From Macrosoma leucophasiata (lineage: Eukaryota; Arthropoda; Insecta; Lepidoptera; Hedylidae), in the NCBI GenBank assembly GCA_036365455.1, contig JAWQUS010000003.1:7770001-7834000 (forward strand): a DNA stretch of 64,000 nucleotides, written 5' to 3'. Under the pieces are notes generated by a model. The model searched no databases. It saw only the letters and a program-made list of their open reading frames with translations, and was not told where the DNA came from. Shown here in pieces: positions 9,898 to 23,640 of this stretch (the first letter of the stretch is position 1; the number at the start of each line of letters is the position of its first letter). Made by a program: the position numbers and the translations under genes.

Positions 9898-12800
9898 TTT
9901 TTTATCAGATTTTTTAAATAAATTACCACCTTGTCATCTAGATCAACCATTTCCATCGCGTAGCTGTGCAACGATTTGCATACAAAATGTATTTCCTGAC
10001 TGTCCTTAAAAAGAACAATGGGATGAACGCGAGCATCACAATCAGGTTACTATTGTCCACCACACACGATTAACTGGAGCGAGGTCTATGGGGAACGAGT
10101 TTGAAAGTCTATTTGCTAATAAATCATGTATTGTATTATTAATTAATATTTTAATAATGATAATTTTATTCTTTTCTGCACGCTGTAACGTGATTTGGCA
10201 GCAATTCAGCGCTTCGTTTTGATAAGCAGGTATCGTATTAAAAAAAAACTTTTGTTATGCATTTCCGTCGAAAGACGTGTTCTGCTGCACTAAAGCCGTT
10301 TGTACTAAAATACTACACGTAATCTCTCAAAGATAACTTTTTTCTAAATATCGAGAACTGTTTTTGTCTTTATTCTACATCGCTAATTACGTCAGGGGAA
10401 CTAAATAATACGAGTATACAATATATTTAACGTAGTAATTTAACTTCCCACAACATTGATGATAGCTATCAGCTATCTTTTTCAGCTACCGCATATTATA
10501 TATAATAAGTGGTAGATTAATTTAAGGAAACAACATAAATACCTGTATGTTAATTTATTGCTCAACAAAAGCGAAACGCGGTTTTTTTTCATAAACCAAC
10601 CCTGCTGTATTTGTTTCGTACATACTATGAACCAAACCCCAAAAACACACTTAGGCGTCGAATTTCACTAAATCTGGTCACATGTCCTCCGTCTTAAAAG
10701 GAATTCCTATGTAAAATTTGAGACTCCTAGCACTCGAAGCTTCTGAGATTTCGTGATGAGATACAAGTCAAGACTGCCTTATAATTCTTTTTATCGTGAT
10801 TAGGTACGCCATAGTGTATGGAATAATTATGAAATTACCGTTTCTTTAACATCCAATAAATAATTTTCCACCAAATTATCATCGTAACGTCCCAAAACCG
10901 GCATTTCCCATCCACTATTGCTTGCAAACGGACCTGTCCCTTCATTTTAATTCGAAACCTTAAGTCAGCTTTAAATTACACTTTTTGCAGCCCTTATAAC
11001 ACCCCCGACGACTGTCCCAGATTAGGGGCTACCAACGGATACTTTTTCTGGCAGCGTCAAGAAACATCGTAGTACCTTTGGATGCACCCCATGGGGCCTG
11101 TTTCAGACCCTTAACGTTTACGACTACCCGATTGCTTTTCTATGAAGGGACTGAGAATGGTCGTGACAAAAACAGACAGATGTGTTCCAAGGATGATAAC
11201 CAATTGATTAGGTTGGTGTGAATGTGAATGTTATGGCTACTTAAATACTTTTTTTTATGCGGAAGTGAACACTTTGGTTGGTATGTTCCGGATGGACAGA
11301 ATGTCGGTTTAAGCGATGATTTGTGACGTAAAAACTAATAAGTGTTGACAAGATGTGTGTTTGGTTCGTGAAATAAAAAGTTTATTTTTTTGGCATCGCT
11401 TGTTATGCATATTGCCTGTATCAAGTAAAACGATATTTCGTATTCGTATTAAGCAACGTAAAAGTCAGAGTCAGTCAATTTATCAGTCCGTCGGTCAGAG
11501 TCACAGTAATTCGAGTAAAGCGATGGCTGCTTTACCAGAACATTTACCTACAATTAAGTTTTGGCGGCAACCCGAAAAAACTTTTTCGGGCTGTTATTCT
11601 ATTTCACTATACACGAGAACTGTAATAAGCCTATATCAAACAAAATGCCACCAACTTTATATAATATAACTCAAAAATACACCAAGAAAATGAAATAAAA
11701 TAAGAGCACCACACGCATCCTTCAAGGTGCTTGCCAAAACTCCAAATAAAAAGTTACGATGCTTTTAAAACCTATTCTCAGTATGTCAGAGTATTATACA
11801 ACATGAATAAAGCTCTGAACGACAACTATTGTTGTTGATTAAAACGTTTTGTACATATTGTTTTTTATTAATCAGTAGAGATAAAATGAGCAGTAGTTTA
11901 TAAAATAAAATAATGCGACGCCTTCATCGAGTTTGTTGAGGATGTTTGTCCGTCACCAAATTAAAAGTAGATGAATTGTGATTTCTTTCTTTTGTTTATT
12001 CTTAAAATTCCATAAATTAAAAGATGCCTTTGTGTGTCATAGTCATATAGAAAAATGAATTAGTAATAGGTATGACAAATTCGATTTAATTTCTAGTAAT
12101 GGCATGAATAATTTAGTTGTATACTTCACAGATTTTTTATTCTATTTTGTTGATACGTAATTTCAGGAAAAAAAAAGATATATATGTCGTTCTAATAACT
12201 ATGGTAGCATATAAAAATACAAGATGTATAAGTTACCTATCATTACCAAAAAACATTGAGTATCTTATATCTTAATATACCTAAATTGTATTCAATTGAC
12301 TTTCTAAAATAATTACTAAACCGCAATATTGTACAGTTTACAAATTATTTCACAAAAGTATAGCCATAAATTACAAAATTATGGGAAGAACGACTGTTTG
12401 TATACTGGCTTACTTCAGGCAAAAAATATTCGACCCGTGGTTAGTTCGGTAAACATTATGACACAAAAGGACAAATGACAGACGCCTTTGACGGCTAACA
12501 AGACGCTAACTTCGACAATGATACCATGAAAGGGTTTAGTTTGCCAGAACTACTGTTTAACACATAAAATAATGATTGCCGACATTTTTCTACTAACTAT
12601 TTCTATAGAAAAATATAAGAAACACTGATGAATGGATACATGACTACACGTTTTTAAAAATGATTGATGACTAGTCAGAATTTTAAAAGTTTTGAATGAT
12701 TTTAGTCATTTACTAAAATGTGCTCAATTTTATTTGCTACCTTTTTACCAAACATTAATAATAAATATGGTTTCGAATAAAATGATGTTCTATAACTACC

Positions 12801-13559
12801 TATATAAGCTTATTCTCTGAAGCTCGAATAATTGTTTCCTTGAAAAAAAAAAATCATTTTTGAATAGGTACCCAATTACCAGAACAACCGGTCAAGTACG
12901 ATTCGAAGACGCGTTCAGTGGGTTCCGTAAAATTGAGCGATTATCTATGTTATTTTAAATAGAATAGAATTCTTCTGATAATCATGCTTATTGATAATTA
13001 TTTTTCATGTTTTTTTTTTTTATTTTAGGCCAAAAAGAGAGTTTGGAAATAACTTAACTTGTCTACTATGTTTAAAATGTATCATGAAATAGTTGATATT
13101 TATTTACCATCGAAATCTAGACAGACTCGTTATTATTGTGACTAAATTCGTTCAGGATGCTAAATGCAAAAATCTAATGAGTGAACAAACACGAAATATT
13201 TCCGTAACTGGCAACGGGTCAGAAGAAAAAAACATATCTGGCGTTCTATTTCCGACTGAAAAAAATGAAAAGTCGAGAGAACATCAGTTTAATGTGTGTG
13301 TGTATTATTCCGTAGCTTTCCCACACGGCTAACAGCATTTGAGGTAGATGTGCAGCGATAAAACACGAGGTAACGTCATAATGTGTTTAGCTCTTGCCGG
13401 GATGATACTGTCCAAAGAATATTAAAGGTGCAGAGTGGACTGTAGGCATTATACGCTTAGTGAGATTTAAACATGAGTATGAATATTGCCTCTGGCGCGA
13501 CTATCTTACGCGTAATGTACCAAACAATGGCAGTTAAACCATTAAATAAGGACAGTAGT
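9898..13559. other. Long stretch without recognised gene
   Basis: Short ORFs at 11355-11669 and 13093-13332 lack domain features. A segment at 10985-11060 (GACGACTGTCCCAGATTAGG) looks like LINE-derived sequence. Otherwise AT-rich. Confidence 0.5.
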
Positions 13560-13745
13560 AAATATAACAACGCGGGATGGGCAGCAACACTGCGATCGCC
13601 AATGCACCTGCCATGGCGTGCGATTATGACTTCATGCGTGGCGATTATGACTTCTCCCCTAATAGCTCTGGCGTGACGGCGTCTTTGGGGAAAGCTTTGT
13701 CCAGCAGTGGACGTCATTCGGCTGGAGTGATGAATATTGATGACT
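13560..13745 (+). mobile_element. LINE 3'-end remnant (family K)
   Basis: GATCGCCAATGCACCTGCCA, repeated GGCGATTATGACTTC, and CCAGCAGTGGACGTCATTCG. Contains an internal 22-bp direct repeat. Confidence 0.45.
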
Positions 13746-14392
13746 GATGATATTGTATTGTTGCGTAGTAAAAACCCAGTTCAAACCACCGATTAAATTC
13801 AAAGTTTTTGTATTAAGCAATAAAACATTGATATTTATTTCGAAGTTCGTAAAAAAATATTTTAATCAATCATTAAATCATTGGGCTTTACATTACCATC
13901 TAACCGTTAGTGTCTACGTCCTCAATTTGCGACACTGGAAATCTACCATCAGATATACAATTTTTTCTCATTATTTTTTATTCCCCACTTATTGTAAAAC
14001 TTTCATTGCACTTGGCATATCTATGTGTATGTTGTTCTATGACTCCATATTTCAGGAAGGTTTTTATTACTTATTCAATATTTTCAAATTGGCCGCGCAT
14101 CGTTGTAATGGAACCGAAAAAAAACAGGGAATCCCCGGCAAATGGATTTGCGAGCTTATTAATAATTTAACATCTCAAATGTTCCTTTAAAACTGCACTG
14201 GGAAGTAAGTCTAACGAGTTATGACGGTCGAGTATTTATTATGCATGCCGTATGAAGTTTATTTTCTCAGTTTTAAAAGATTTCTAAAATAATGCTTATT
14301 ATTTTGAAAACTGCTGAACAGTGCAAGTTTCACCAAAATCGTTTGATACATTTTTCAGTTTCAAGAATAAAACCGAAAGCCTAAGAATAAGG

Positions 14393-14545
14393 ATGATATG
14401 CCAAAATCGCCACGCTTGGCATGGCGATCGCAGTGGCGATAGTTTTATCGTAGGACGCTGCTACCCATCTTGCGTTGTTTCACTTACTACAGCTTCATTG
14501 GAATGGATTAACCGCCATTGTTCAGTTGACTGACTGCACTAGTGG
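14393..14545 (-). mobile_element. LINE 3'-end remnant (family K)
   Basis: ATGCCAAAATCGCCACGCTT and GGACGCTGCTACCCATCTTG, antisense to the 13.6 kb copy. Confidence 0.4.
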
Positions 14546-15054
14546 AAGAATTATCTTGCAGTAAAAGAAAAATCTTCCGCTACTGAGCGACGGGGTCATC
14601 ACGACCCGACGCAAGCGTCATCATCATATTAATTAATATTTACTGAGACACAGTGCAATTCCATTTATTGCAAAAGACATTCGCTACGGGAGTACATTTG
14701 CAGACAATAGCGTTCATTTGCGCACCTAGTCAAAACCTGATGGTCATACATCATTGGACCCCTTAGCCATAGAAAAACAAACTTCAGTCGACAAGTGCTT
14801 CTAAACTCGCCATATGACTATGGTGTCGATGTTACCATTTATCATACGAGATGTGACAACTGAATTTATTTATATAAAAAACAAACAATAGTCCGCGTTA
14901 GCTCTGCTAGTGCCCATTGACAACACCGAGTGTTGCGAGCTTTTTGGGTACAGAGTATTCATAAATAGAGACTGCAGAGTATAATTAAATATGGTTGCGT
15001 AGTTGGTTTGGGTCATTTATTTTCTTATGTTCCAATTTTTTATGTAACCGAGCT

Positions 15055-15197
15055 GGGAAAGAAGCCTGCAGTTCACATGGATGTTAAGTAATGACTCCAG
15101 CCTATAGACTTCTACACATAAACCAGAGGTCAAAATGCAGATGCGTTGCCCTCCTGAGACCTAAGTTGTTATGTCTCTGTGATAGTTATTACGGGAC
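15055..15197 (-). mobile_element. Family A retroposon, truncated
   Basis: GCCTGCAGTTCACATGG to TTATTACGGGAC; stops before the conserved hairpin end. Confidence 0.5.
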
Positions 15198-16004
15198 TTT
15201 TTGAAGACCAATGTTTGATTGATTTAATATTATTAACTAACTAAAAAGTATTATTGAGATAAATTTTCGAAATGTGTATTTCCATGCAAAATCTACATTA
15301 AAATCACAAAACAAGATTATTCATTCCTTTTTTTTATTCATATTGTATTTTTTTATTCATTTATATAACATGTACGAAACACATGCCTATTATTTCTCCA
15401 AAATATTTTTTTTTTCTAAAATCTGTGATTATTTTACGAAACTTTGTGAAACTTTTACCCTATTGAGGGTAGTTGTTACTTTAAATATTTAAGAAAAATA
15501 CGTTTTTTTTAATCTTGTAATGCGTGTGTAAAATATTAAATATTTTCACACGCATACAACATAATAAGCTAAAATAGTTTCCATACACCTCTACAGAGTA
15601 AATTACTCTACATGATTTCGAAAACCCGAGGGTTGCCTATACTGTTTGGGGTGCGATACAATAGAAAGATAGCAATTTGATATTCAGGCCACATTTTTAA
15701 TAAGCATTGCCGGTACCGGTGCCCTCTGTAATAGTTTGAGTGGCCCTCTTTAATAGCTTTTTGTTATGCCATTAAGTATGCACCGAACAGACATGGGTCA
15801 GTTTTGATCTGAAGCACTATAAACCAGTGGTTCGAACCCAAAAAACTTCTTGACATGGTTTCGGTAATTATAAATTGCTGAAACGATTTTATGAATAAAT
15901 ACGTCGAAATTTTTTGTCCCTTTTCAAATTTCAAAAGGTAATTTTATTAATTACATAAGAATAACTTAGTCTATTTTTATGTTTGAATTATATATTATTA
16001 TAAT

Positions 16005-16290
16005 AGCAGTGCAGGCGACTTCGCCCGCGTAAAATTTTACAAAATTATTGTTCAGTATCTACGCGGACTGTTACATGAGATGTCTGTCAAAATCAATCCT
16101 TCAATCCAATCCTTTCCCGAGATTAGTTGTTACAAACAGACAGACAGACAAAAATTGTAAAATATATTGTCTTGGTATATGTACCATGTATACCTACATC
16201 TATATGCATTTAGTAATGAGCTGTTATTTTTATATTAAAAACGGACACTCCAATTTTATTTATTTGTATGTATAGGTACTCCGTATAGGT
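16005..16290. mobile_element. Helitron-like element H2, copy
   Basis: GCAGTGCAGGCGACTTCGCC to GACACTCCAATTTTATTTAT, with a GACA repeat in the middle. Confidence 0.45.
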
Positions 16291-16674
16291 AAATAGATTA
16301 CGAATAACGTTTATTAAAGGCCTTACCCTGAAAAATATGCAACCCATGACATTCCAATTCTCCAAAATCTTAGCAGTCAATCGTGACATCAAAGATGGCT
16401 TTTATAGGTGTCGAAAATATATCGCACTTCGCCCGTATGCGGGATATTGCTAACATTAGTCGCATGTTTTTGTGAGTGGAGGCGCTTCTGGTGTCGTAAC
16501 GAAGTATTGTGACCCATCTGTTCCCATTTTTTTATAAAACTGAGATGCTTTGTGTTTTGTGACATTGATGGTTGATGTTGTTTTACGAAGCACAATAACG
16601 GGTATGATATACTTGTTACACCCAATTATGTCTTGGGTAAATATACTGGCGTTGTTTTTTTTTAGGTAAAAAAA

Positions 16675-17310
16675 AAGGTGGCAAATAAGCATACAGCCCA
16701 CATTAATATTAATTAATGTTAAGTGATAACTGCAGCGTAGACATTTACACCAAAACCAGAGGTCAAAATGCAGATGTGTTACCAGCCCTGGGATCTAAAT
16801 GATTAAGTCTCTGTAATAGATAAGACGGCGCCTAACATTACGGTAATGTAAATCAAAACCGTCATAACCGTCAAAACCGTCATAACCTAATTTATCTGCC
16901 GCCGAAAGATAGTGTTTAGCGCTATCGTGTTCCGGTTAGATGGTAAGGAGTCATTACGGTGGTGCCTACCCCCTCGAGCTCCTGCACTGGAACGAAATCC
17001 GTTACTGGAGTTCCATCAGCAGTAAAACAGTTTTACTGGTGGTAGAACTCCAGTGACGGAGTTCGCGGGCATTGGCACCACCGCATTACCTAATATACTT
17101 GCCGCTAAATGGTAGTGTTCAGCACTATCGTGTTCCGGTCAGGTGGTAATGTACGGCCCTGTAATTTCCGGCACAGAGGCATAACACCTTTGACCTCAGA
17201 AAAGGTAACGCATCTGCATTTTGACCTCTGTTCTTTGTGTGGGTGTCTATAGGCTGCAGTCATCACTTAACATCAATGTGAAATGCATGCTTGTTTGCCA
17301 TTTTCATAAC
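16675..17310. mobile_element. Inverted head-to-head pair of family A retroposons
   Basis: A - copy (16675-17025, with an extra unit of its head end and a GTCATAACCGTCAAAACC micro-duplication) abuts a full + copy (17027-17310). The junction is a palindrome, CAGTAAAACAGTTTTACTG. Confidence 0.6.
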
Positions 17311-17802
17311 ATAAAAAAGTGAAATGTTTGTAAGAAAGGCTTTTTTTTACAAAAAAAAAAACACAATTCTAAAGTTTTGAATATTGTTCGATAAACTCTC
17401 TCTCTCTCGTCTCTTTGAGAGACGTTGAATGACTTAATATACTGAACTATAGCATCCAACAAGAAATATTTCTCAGGAAGTAGAGCGTATCTCTTTCGCA
17501 CCTTACCTATTTGACGTTTGTCGACCATTTTGATCAAGTTTTGACTAATACTCTTAACAGACTAGGTATCAGTGATTACTCGTACGTAAGCAATATGCAG
17601 CAGTGATAACGCTCTAGAAACCGCTGAAGCAATTGCGATTGAATTTTACATTGAATTCGTTTGAATTCTAAGAAAGAGCATAGGATATTTTTTGTACTAA
17701 AGTCAATAGGTTAGGATCCTACTGTTCATTTCGTTCATCCAAATATGCTACAAACCTAATTTATTTTATTAACTATCAAAAAATGGGTGCAAGTATTATT
17801 TT

Positions 17803-18087
17803 TCCACTACTATTGCGCTGGAGGTCCTGGGTTCGATTCCCGGGTCGGGGACTATCAGAGATAACGGTTTAAAATCCTTTATCTCAGCTTCTAATGGGAT
17901 TATTCCATTTTCTGGAAGTTTCCCAGTACCCCGGAGTTTGGTAATGTGCCCGGAGATGGCAACAGGTTCGCCACCTGTTACATGGGCCAAAACGTAACCG
18001 GCGAGTCGTGGGTGTTTGCATGTATGATTGAATGCATGCATTTACCTCTGCCTACCCCTTCGGGGATTACAGGCAGGAAGTTACGTA
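17803..18087 (+). mobile_element. SINE B, head truncated, inside MITE C
   Basis: Begins within the tRNA-like head just before the B box GGTTCGATTCCCGG and runs to the ATTACAGGC tail. It matches the 6.1 kb copy almost base for base in reverse orientation. Confidence 0.65.
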
Positions 18088-18458
18088 TTATTTTTGGAAA
18101 AAAAAATATTTTAAATTATTTTTCAATAAAATATCGTCCACTTCACGGCAATATGTACAAAGACTGAAAAATCACTTCTGCCGTTGCGCACTTGGCCGTT
18201 TCTACATATTTTAGTTCCGCCCTGACCACTTTTTACGTCTATAACCATTGATATATTGTATATCAATGTCTATAACGTAATTACATGTATTATTAATATA
18301 TCAAATTAAAGCTATTTTTTTCTCATTATTATAATATACGGGACCCAAATTAAATCGGTCGCAAATAAGAGTTGCTGGCTGATAAAGATAAAATAATTTA
18401 ATTAAAAATACTTGCGGCCACTTTTTGTAAGGCAACCTAGTGGATATATATTATTCTC

Positions 18459-18803
18459 TAGATTATAAATACGTAACTTCACGCCTGTAATCCCCGAAGG
18501 GGTAGGCAGAGGTAAATGCATGCATGCATTCAATCATACATGCAAACACCCACGATTCGCCGGTTACGTTTTGGCCCATGTAACAGGTGGCGAGCTTGTT
18601 GACATCTCCGGGCACATTACCAAACTTCGAGGTACTGGGAAATTTCCAGAACATGGAAAAATCCCAATAGAACCAGATATAAAGGACTTTACACCATTAT
18701 CTCTGATAACCCCCTACCCGGGAATCGAACCCAGGACCTCAGCGTAGTAGTAGTGGCCTGCTACCACTAGGCTACCGAAGCAGTTAGCAGTAGATTATAA
18801 ATA
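18459..18803 (-). mobile_element. SINE B with 13-bp target-site duplication, inside a MITE C arm
   Basis: The SINE (about 18472-18790) is flanked by TAGATTATAAATA at 18459-18471 and 18791-18803. Removing one copy restores the MITE TIR as seen at 37.7 kb. The tRNA-like head is at the right end. Confidence 0.75.
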
Positions 18804-19222
18804 TGCGGAGAAATTAGTTTTGCAGCATATCTGGTTGAACGAAATGATTCTGCAGTGGGATCCAAACACCACACGGACACAGTCGCAACACCCAGTATAA
18901 CAATTACAACTTTTATTCTTACAGTGCATATTTTGTAGTTACACCTAACAGTATATTTTCCAAGTTCTCCGCAATCGAATTAAGTTAAAACTTTGTAACA
19001 ACTTAACAGTTAGTTCTGTTAAGAACTAGCAGAATCTCGCACCGCTTAATTAGTAATTCGGTACTAACTTGTTAACTTAGCAGACCTAATTAGAAGGTTG
19101 GTTGCAACATCACTGCACTTAGGCAAAGCTGATTATCTGTCTTGTCTTTGGTGAATACACAGCGGTCATCTGGGAATTTTTGAAGTAAGGATAATGTCAA
19201 ATTGTGAATAGAAAAACAGGTT

Positions 19223-19507
19223 CATCTATATATAATATATATAAAAATCAATTGCTGTTCGTTAGTCTTGCTAAAACTCGAGAACGGCTGGACCGATCTG
19301 GCAAATTTTGGTTTTAAATGATTTTTGAAAGTCTAGGGAAGGTTTAAAAGGTAAGAAAATGTGAAGAAATTGAAAAGAAATAGTAAAAAGCACAATTTCA
19401 TTTTCCCAAACAAATAGTCCGTATAAATCAAACATTTGACACATTATTTCAATACATTTTCAATATGAATATGATGAGGCAATACGAAGTTTGCCGGTCA
19501 GCAAGTA
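19223..19507. mobile_element. Helitron-like element H1, second copy
   Basis: Same order of motifs as 2.46-2.72 kb: CAATTGCTGTTCGTTAGTC, GAACGGCTGGACCGATC and AATACGAAGTTTGCCGG. Confidence 0.5.
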
Positions 19508-20079
19508 AATTATACATTTTATTACTACACGACCATAAGTATTTTATTTTTGCAATTATGCATCTACTTTCTTTTCTTTAAATTATTCGGACACATCTAA
19601 ATAATGTTATTTTTTCTAGTAAAGATCATCGAGAGTTAGAACATATTTAAATTTTGAACAGATTTTTACAGATCCCTTCGAAATTCATTAAAAATATGTA
19701 TAGTGAATAACTATTACATTAAATGAAAATATTAATAATAGATTGAATAATAATAAAAAAATACAGTAAAAATTACATAAAACCTTTCAATTCCTTTTTT
19801 TGCAAAACTACATAAACAAGAAGAAAATATTCATCAAAATCTGTTACTCGTTTCAGTATTTACATAGCCTTAGGAGTAAATAAGTTGTAGTTAGATGTTG
19901 ATATGCTGCAGTACCTATTAAGGGCTTAGGGCGTTGTGGAGAGTTACCATAAGCAATGAACTACCCACGACACATCATAATGCTAAGGGGTTGGCAGCGC
20001 GTAATTTTTAAGAACCTTTGCCAATCTATATAGAATTAAACTAGGAATGTCTCAGAATGGTATCATCATTGTCTTGTGA

Positions 20080-20255
20080 AACCACGGAATAGGTGTGTGA
20101 AACAGACTTTAACGATGAGGCACACCCCATCGAACAAAACAAAAATTATCCAAATCGGTACAGGCGTTTTCGAATTATCGGTGAACATACATAAAAAAAT
20201 GATCCGGACAGATTGAGAAACTCCTCCTTTTTTTTGAAGTCGGTTAAAAATGAAA
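20080..20255. repeat. Interspersed repeat with a GAAGTCGGTT end
   Basis: CCAAATCGGTACAGGCGTTT and TTTTTTGAAGTCGGTTAAAA, a motif also seen at 61.18 and 61.44 kb. Confidence 0.4.
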
Positions 20256-21099
20256 ATCTGTTGCTTCATACATTTAATTTTATCAATCAACAGGGCGAAA
20301 TACCAATAAACGAAGTACCTACAATTCGTTACAAGACTGTTGTGATGGAGTGTGTTGTACTGATAGTTGGTAATTTCCGGGCAGCAGCCGGCAGTTGGCT
20401 GCCTTCGCATCAACTTGAGATCGCACTAATTAAATACAAATCTCAAGACAATAGCGCAGAGATTTCGGAGCAAGGTGCGACCACACAACGTGGTTTTGAG
20501 ATATGAATACTAAAAACATCGAGTACTAAATGAACGTATTTATTTTAACACTAGGTTATCCTGAAAATTCCGTGACCGACCCGTGGTACAACTGCGATGT
20601 CCAACTGGTTGTACTACGGAGAAGTAAAGTTACCCATAGTTCAACTGGTTATTCTGTGGGGAAATATCTTTACCGATGGTTCAACTCGAGATTCTACGCT
20701 TTTCTTGAAAAACTTAGGTAAGAATTTTTTTCTTGATTTTTCGCAAAAATTTTGTGCGGTGGAAAAAAAGAAGTGCTAAGGCAAAATTACAAATACTGTT
20801 AAATGTTCGTTTTTGTGTTACAAATTTATTTCCATGATCAATTCTGCAACCAGTTTTCTAACTTTATCAAACCATATTATCATTGAACTTGTCTGTTATG
20901 TTATCGCATATTGAGTTTTTTTTGTTTAGTTTTGGTGTGTAAACTTATGTTGTTCATCTTATTCCGGTGAGTCAAAAATATTTTAACGTAGGAATATGTT
21001 TTTTAGGTTCTCAAGATAGGCATAGTCAGGAGCCATAAGTGCAGTAGGTATATTAGACAAAGATAAAAATATTATTGTATTTGTTTTTTACAGTGTTCG

Positions 21100-21225
21100 A
21101 AGCGATACAGCCTGCACTCACATTGATGTATAGTGATGACTGCACCAGAGGTCAAAATGCAGAAGCGTTTCCACCCCTGAGACCTAAGCTGTTATCTCTT
21201 TTATAGTTATTACTTGGCCATACAG
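21100..21225 (-). mobile_element. Family A retroposon, truncated
   Basis: CACTCACATTGATG, AGGTCAAAATGCAG and TTACTTGGCCATACAG mark a degraded 3' half. Confidence 0.4.
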
Positions 21226-23451
21226 CTAAAATTAATATAATCTCTCAACTCTCAACAGTCATCTTAAATACCTACCATCATAATAAAAATTTAGATGACC
21301 TAAAACCATCTAATGTGACTGCACTCCATCTATCCTTCTCTAAACTAGCGGAAGTTATAATTTATGAACCGAGTTCCGGCCTCCGACTTCACGACCTAGA
21401 CGCGGGGGACTAAGCAGCGACGGTAACGGAGCATCTAATATATAATGCAAACTATAGTCTGAGATCGTCTTAAAACTAACCTTTTCCTATGAATAATAAT
21501 AATTAAGTCGGATTTGAGATTTATGCATGTTACAATAGTGCGAGACAAGCATCCACCCCGGATTTACACTCCATCTAAGATTCTGAGGAACATTTTTTCT
21601 TTTTGTTCTTATCTAGGTCTGCAAGAAAGGAATTGAAAAATAAGTATTTTTTATTGTTATTGTATCGTATCTATTGTAAATATTTTATTTTTACTTTATA
21701 TAATAGTTATACACTGCAACTTGTATTTCTAAGTATTCGAAACTGTCTGTGAAGATTTATTCGTAACAATAATACCTATTTTATTTTCTTTATTGCTTCA
21801 TTATTAATGTTACTTACAAGGTTTACCTCGCGTATGGCATCCTTTGACTTCAGTTAATCGGTCAAATAGGTACCTATCAATAAACAGAACGAAGTGTCTA
21901 CACAAAGTGAGATGAGAGAAGACAGGAGGAGGCAAGGCACTGTCCACACTATACACTATCGAGCACGGATCACATCCCTTTGCCTCCATTGGGTTTTTTG
22001 TATAACAATGTTTGCCTCCTAAAGAGGTGAACCCGAGTCTCATAACGGAGGCGACCTTCGAACAGAGAATATGTCATAATACTACGTTATATAAAGCAAA
22101 GAATACCTATGTAATAATGCTTTGAGTTCGATTGTTTGCGTAGGGAATTATATATTTTTATGAAATAAGTAGGTAGGTAGGTATTTCCGCAACTAAGATT
22201 TGATCCCACACTTTTCAGTATTCAGCGTGCAAGTTAACAAAATTTTCCATTAATAGAACAGTACCTGCCTAATAGATATTCCCAATTCTATTCGATCTAG
22301 CTAAATGTACCTACCTACCTATTTTTTTCCCCACGTAAATGCGTACGGGCTGCAGGCTGTACGTACGACAATTAATTCTTATCAAAAAGTAGCGAGAACA
22401 AAATATACCTATAGGTATTCAATTGCTTGTTTATTCAGGTATCCAGCATCTCGTCATTGATATACCTACTATGTAGCTTGACTATACTTTTATTTTTATC
22501 TATTCCGTGGTTGTACTTCGCAGAAAGCGCCATCTATTATAGTACACGAAAATGAGGCTAATATACCTATCTGGGAACTAAAGGAAAACCTCTTATTTCA
22601 TCCGTCTTGATTATACCCATAAAATGAGTGTAAAAAAATGTTACTATATTAATCCCAAATTTCGAATACATTACAATTAATTTACTTTTTATCGATTTCA
22701 TGATTTACCTACTAACCGATGTATAGCATCGAACTATTTTCGGCAATAGCGCCATCTATTTAGTTAAGCTAGCATTAAAATAGTCTCTTTGAAATTCATT
22801 TGCTTGTAGTTGCATAGAATAATCTGCAGATGGCGCAATAACTGATTTGATGGAGTCTTAACTAATAATTAATAATTGTAAGAGGAGTAATAGGTAGGTA
22901 CTCAGTTGCGACAATATTAATATGGACTCAAATCACCAAAAGGGTGCTTACTTATAACTAACTCAGTATATTTCATTGTATATATTATATACCTAGGTAA
23001 GAGTTAAAGGATAATAGAATTTCACACACTTAACAAATTAGTTTATTTAAGTACCTGCTACCTAAGATTTTTTAGATAAGTATTTAACCTCTGCAGACAA
23101 CATTTATCTGGGTACAGTCAGGAGCGGTGTTGCGCCCGTGTGCAATGAAACCCTGGCGCCCCCTAGGCCTCGCTTCTGTCATATCATTGTGGTCCAAGAC
23201 GGTGCTCTTAGCTAGCTGTTTCAGGAAGCGCCCTGACACGTCGGCGCCCGTGTGCATTGCACACCCTGCACTATAGCAGAGAAGATGTAATAATACTAAC
23301 TGTAGGTAGGTTAGGCCGCCCTTGTATACAGTTTGCATATTAATACCTACAAGGTTAAAATGATTCAAATTTTGATCTTTTGGATGACATAATTAGTTAA
23401 TTACAGATTTAATAAATCAATAATGTATACATACTCGAACTTCTCGTAAAC

Positions 23452-23640
23452 CATAGAGCAACACGGGCCACCGGCCGCCGCGGCGGACCGGAGGAGAGTA
23501 GCCATTTACCGATGCAAAACAGCCTGTCATTTTTTGCGGGGGCGAATGTGTGTGACACACACACACACAATAAAAAATCATCCATTAATACGAAACTCAC
23601 ACCTTGACATTAACAAAAAACAAAAACTATTTCACGCACA
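23452..23640. mobile_element. Family J MITE with GC-rich TIR, right end truncated
   Basis: The left TIR has CCATAGAGCAACACGGGCCA and a CCGCCGCGGCGG core. The body has TTACCGATGCAAAACAG, a CACACA run and AACTCACACCTTGAC. The matching right TIR is missing. Confidence 0.5.

Larger units (their letters stand above)
13746..16004. other. Mostly AT-rich, repeat scraps only
   Basis: 13880-13945 has a faint family A trace (GGGCTTTACATTACCATCTA). The 147-aa ORF at 13747-14190 is AT-rich chance frame. Family K and A pieces are listed separately. Confidence 0.45.
17705..18865. mobile_element. Family C MITE carrying two SINE B insertions
   Basis: Left TIR at 17705-17800 (GGATCCTACTG, TTTCGTTCATCC) and right TIR at 18405-18471 plus 18791-18860 (GAACGAAATGATTC, GTGGGATCC). 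The core at 18110-18330 matches the 49.86/51.73 kb copy. SINE B copies lie at 17803-18087 and 18472-18790 in opposite orientation. Confidence 0.6.
19508..23451. other. No gene recognised; scattered repeats
   Basis: Holds the GAAGTCGGTT repeat (20.1-20.25 kb) and a family A scrap (21.1 kb). AGCGCCATCTATT occurs at 22.53 and 22.75 kb and its inverse near 22.83 kb, probably a small MITE. The GC-richer 23095-23300 contains two GCGCCCGTGTGCA motifs. No coding exon is supported. Confidence 0.45.

Noticed and set aside
11355..11669. 104-aa ORF on the + strand
   Set aside because: No domain, AT-rich low-information composition, no splice sites or similar paralogue in the window.
23084..23368. 94-aa ORF on the - strand
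   Set aside because: No recognisable domain; the GC-richer patch looks repeat-derived with duplicated GCGCCCGTGTGCA motifs.
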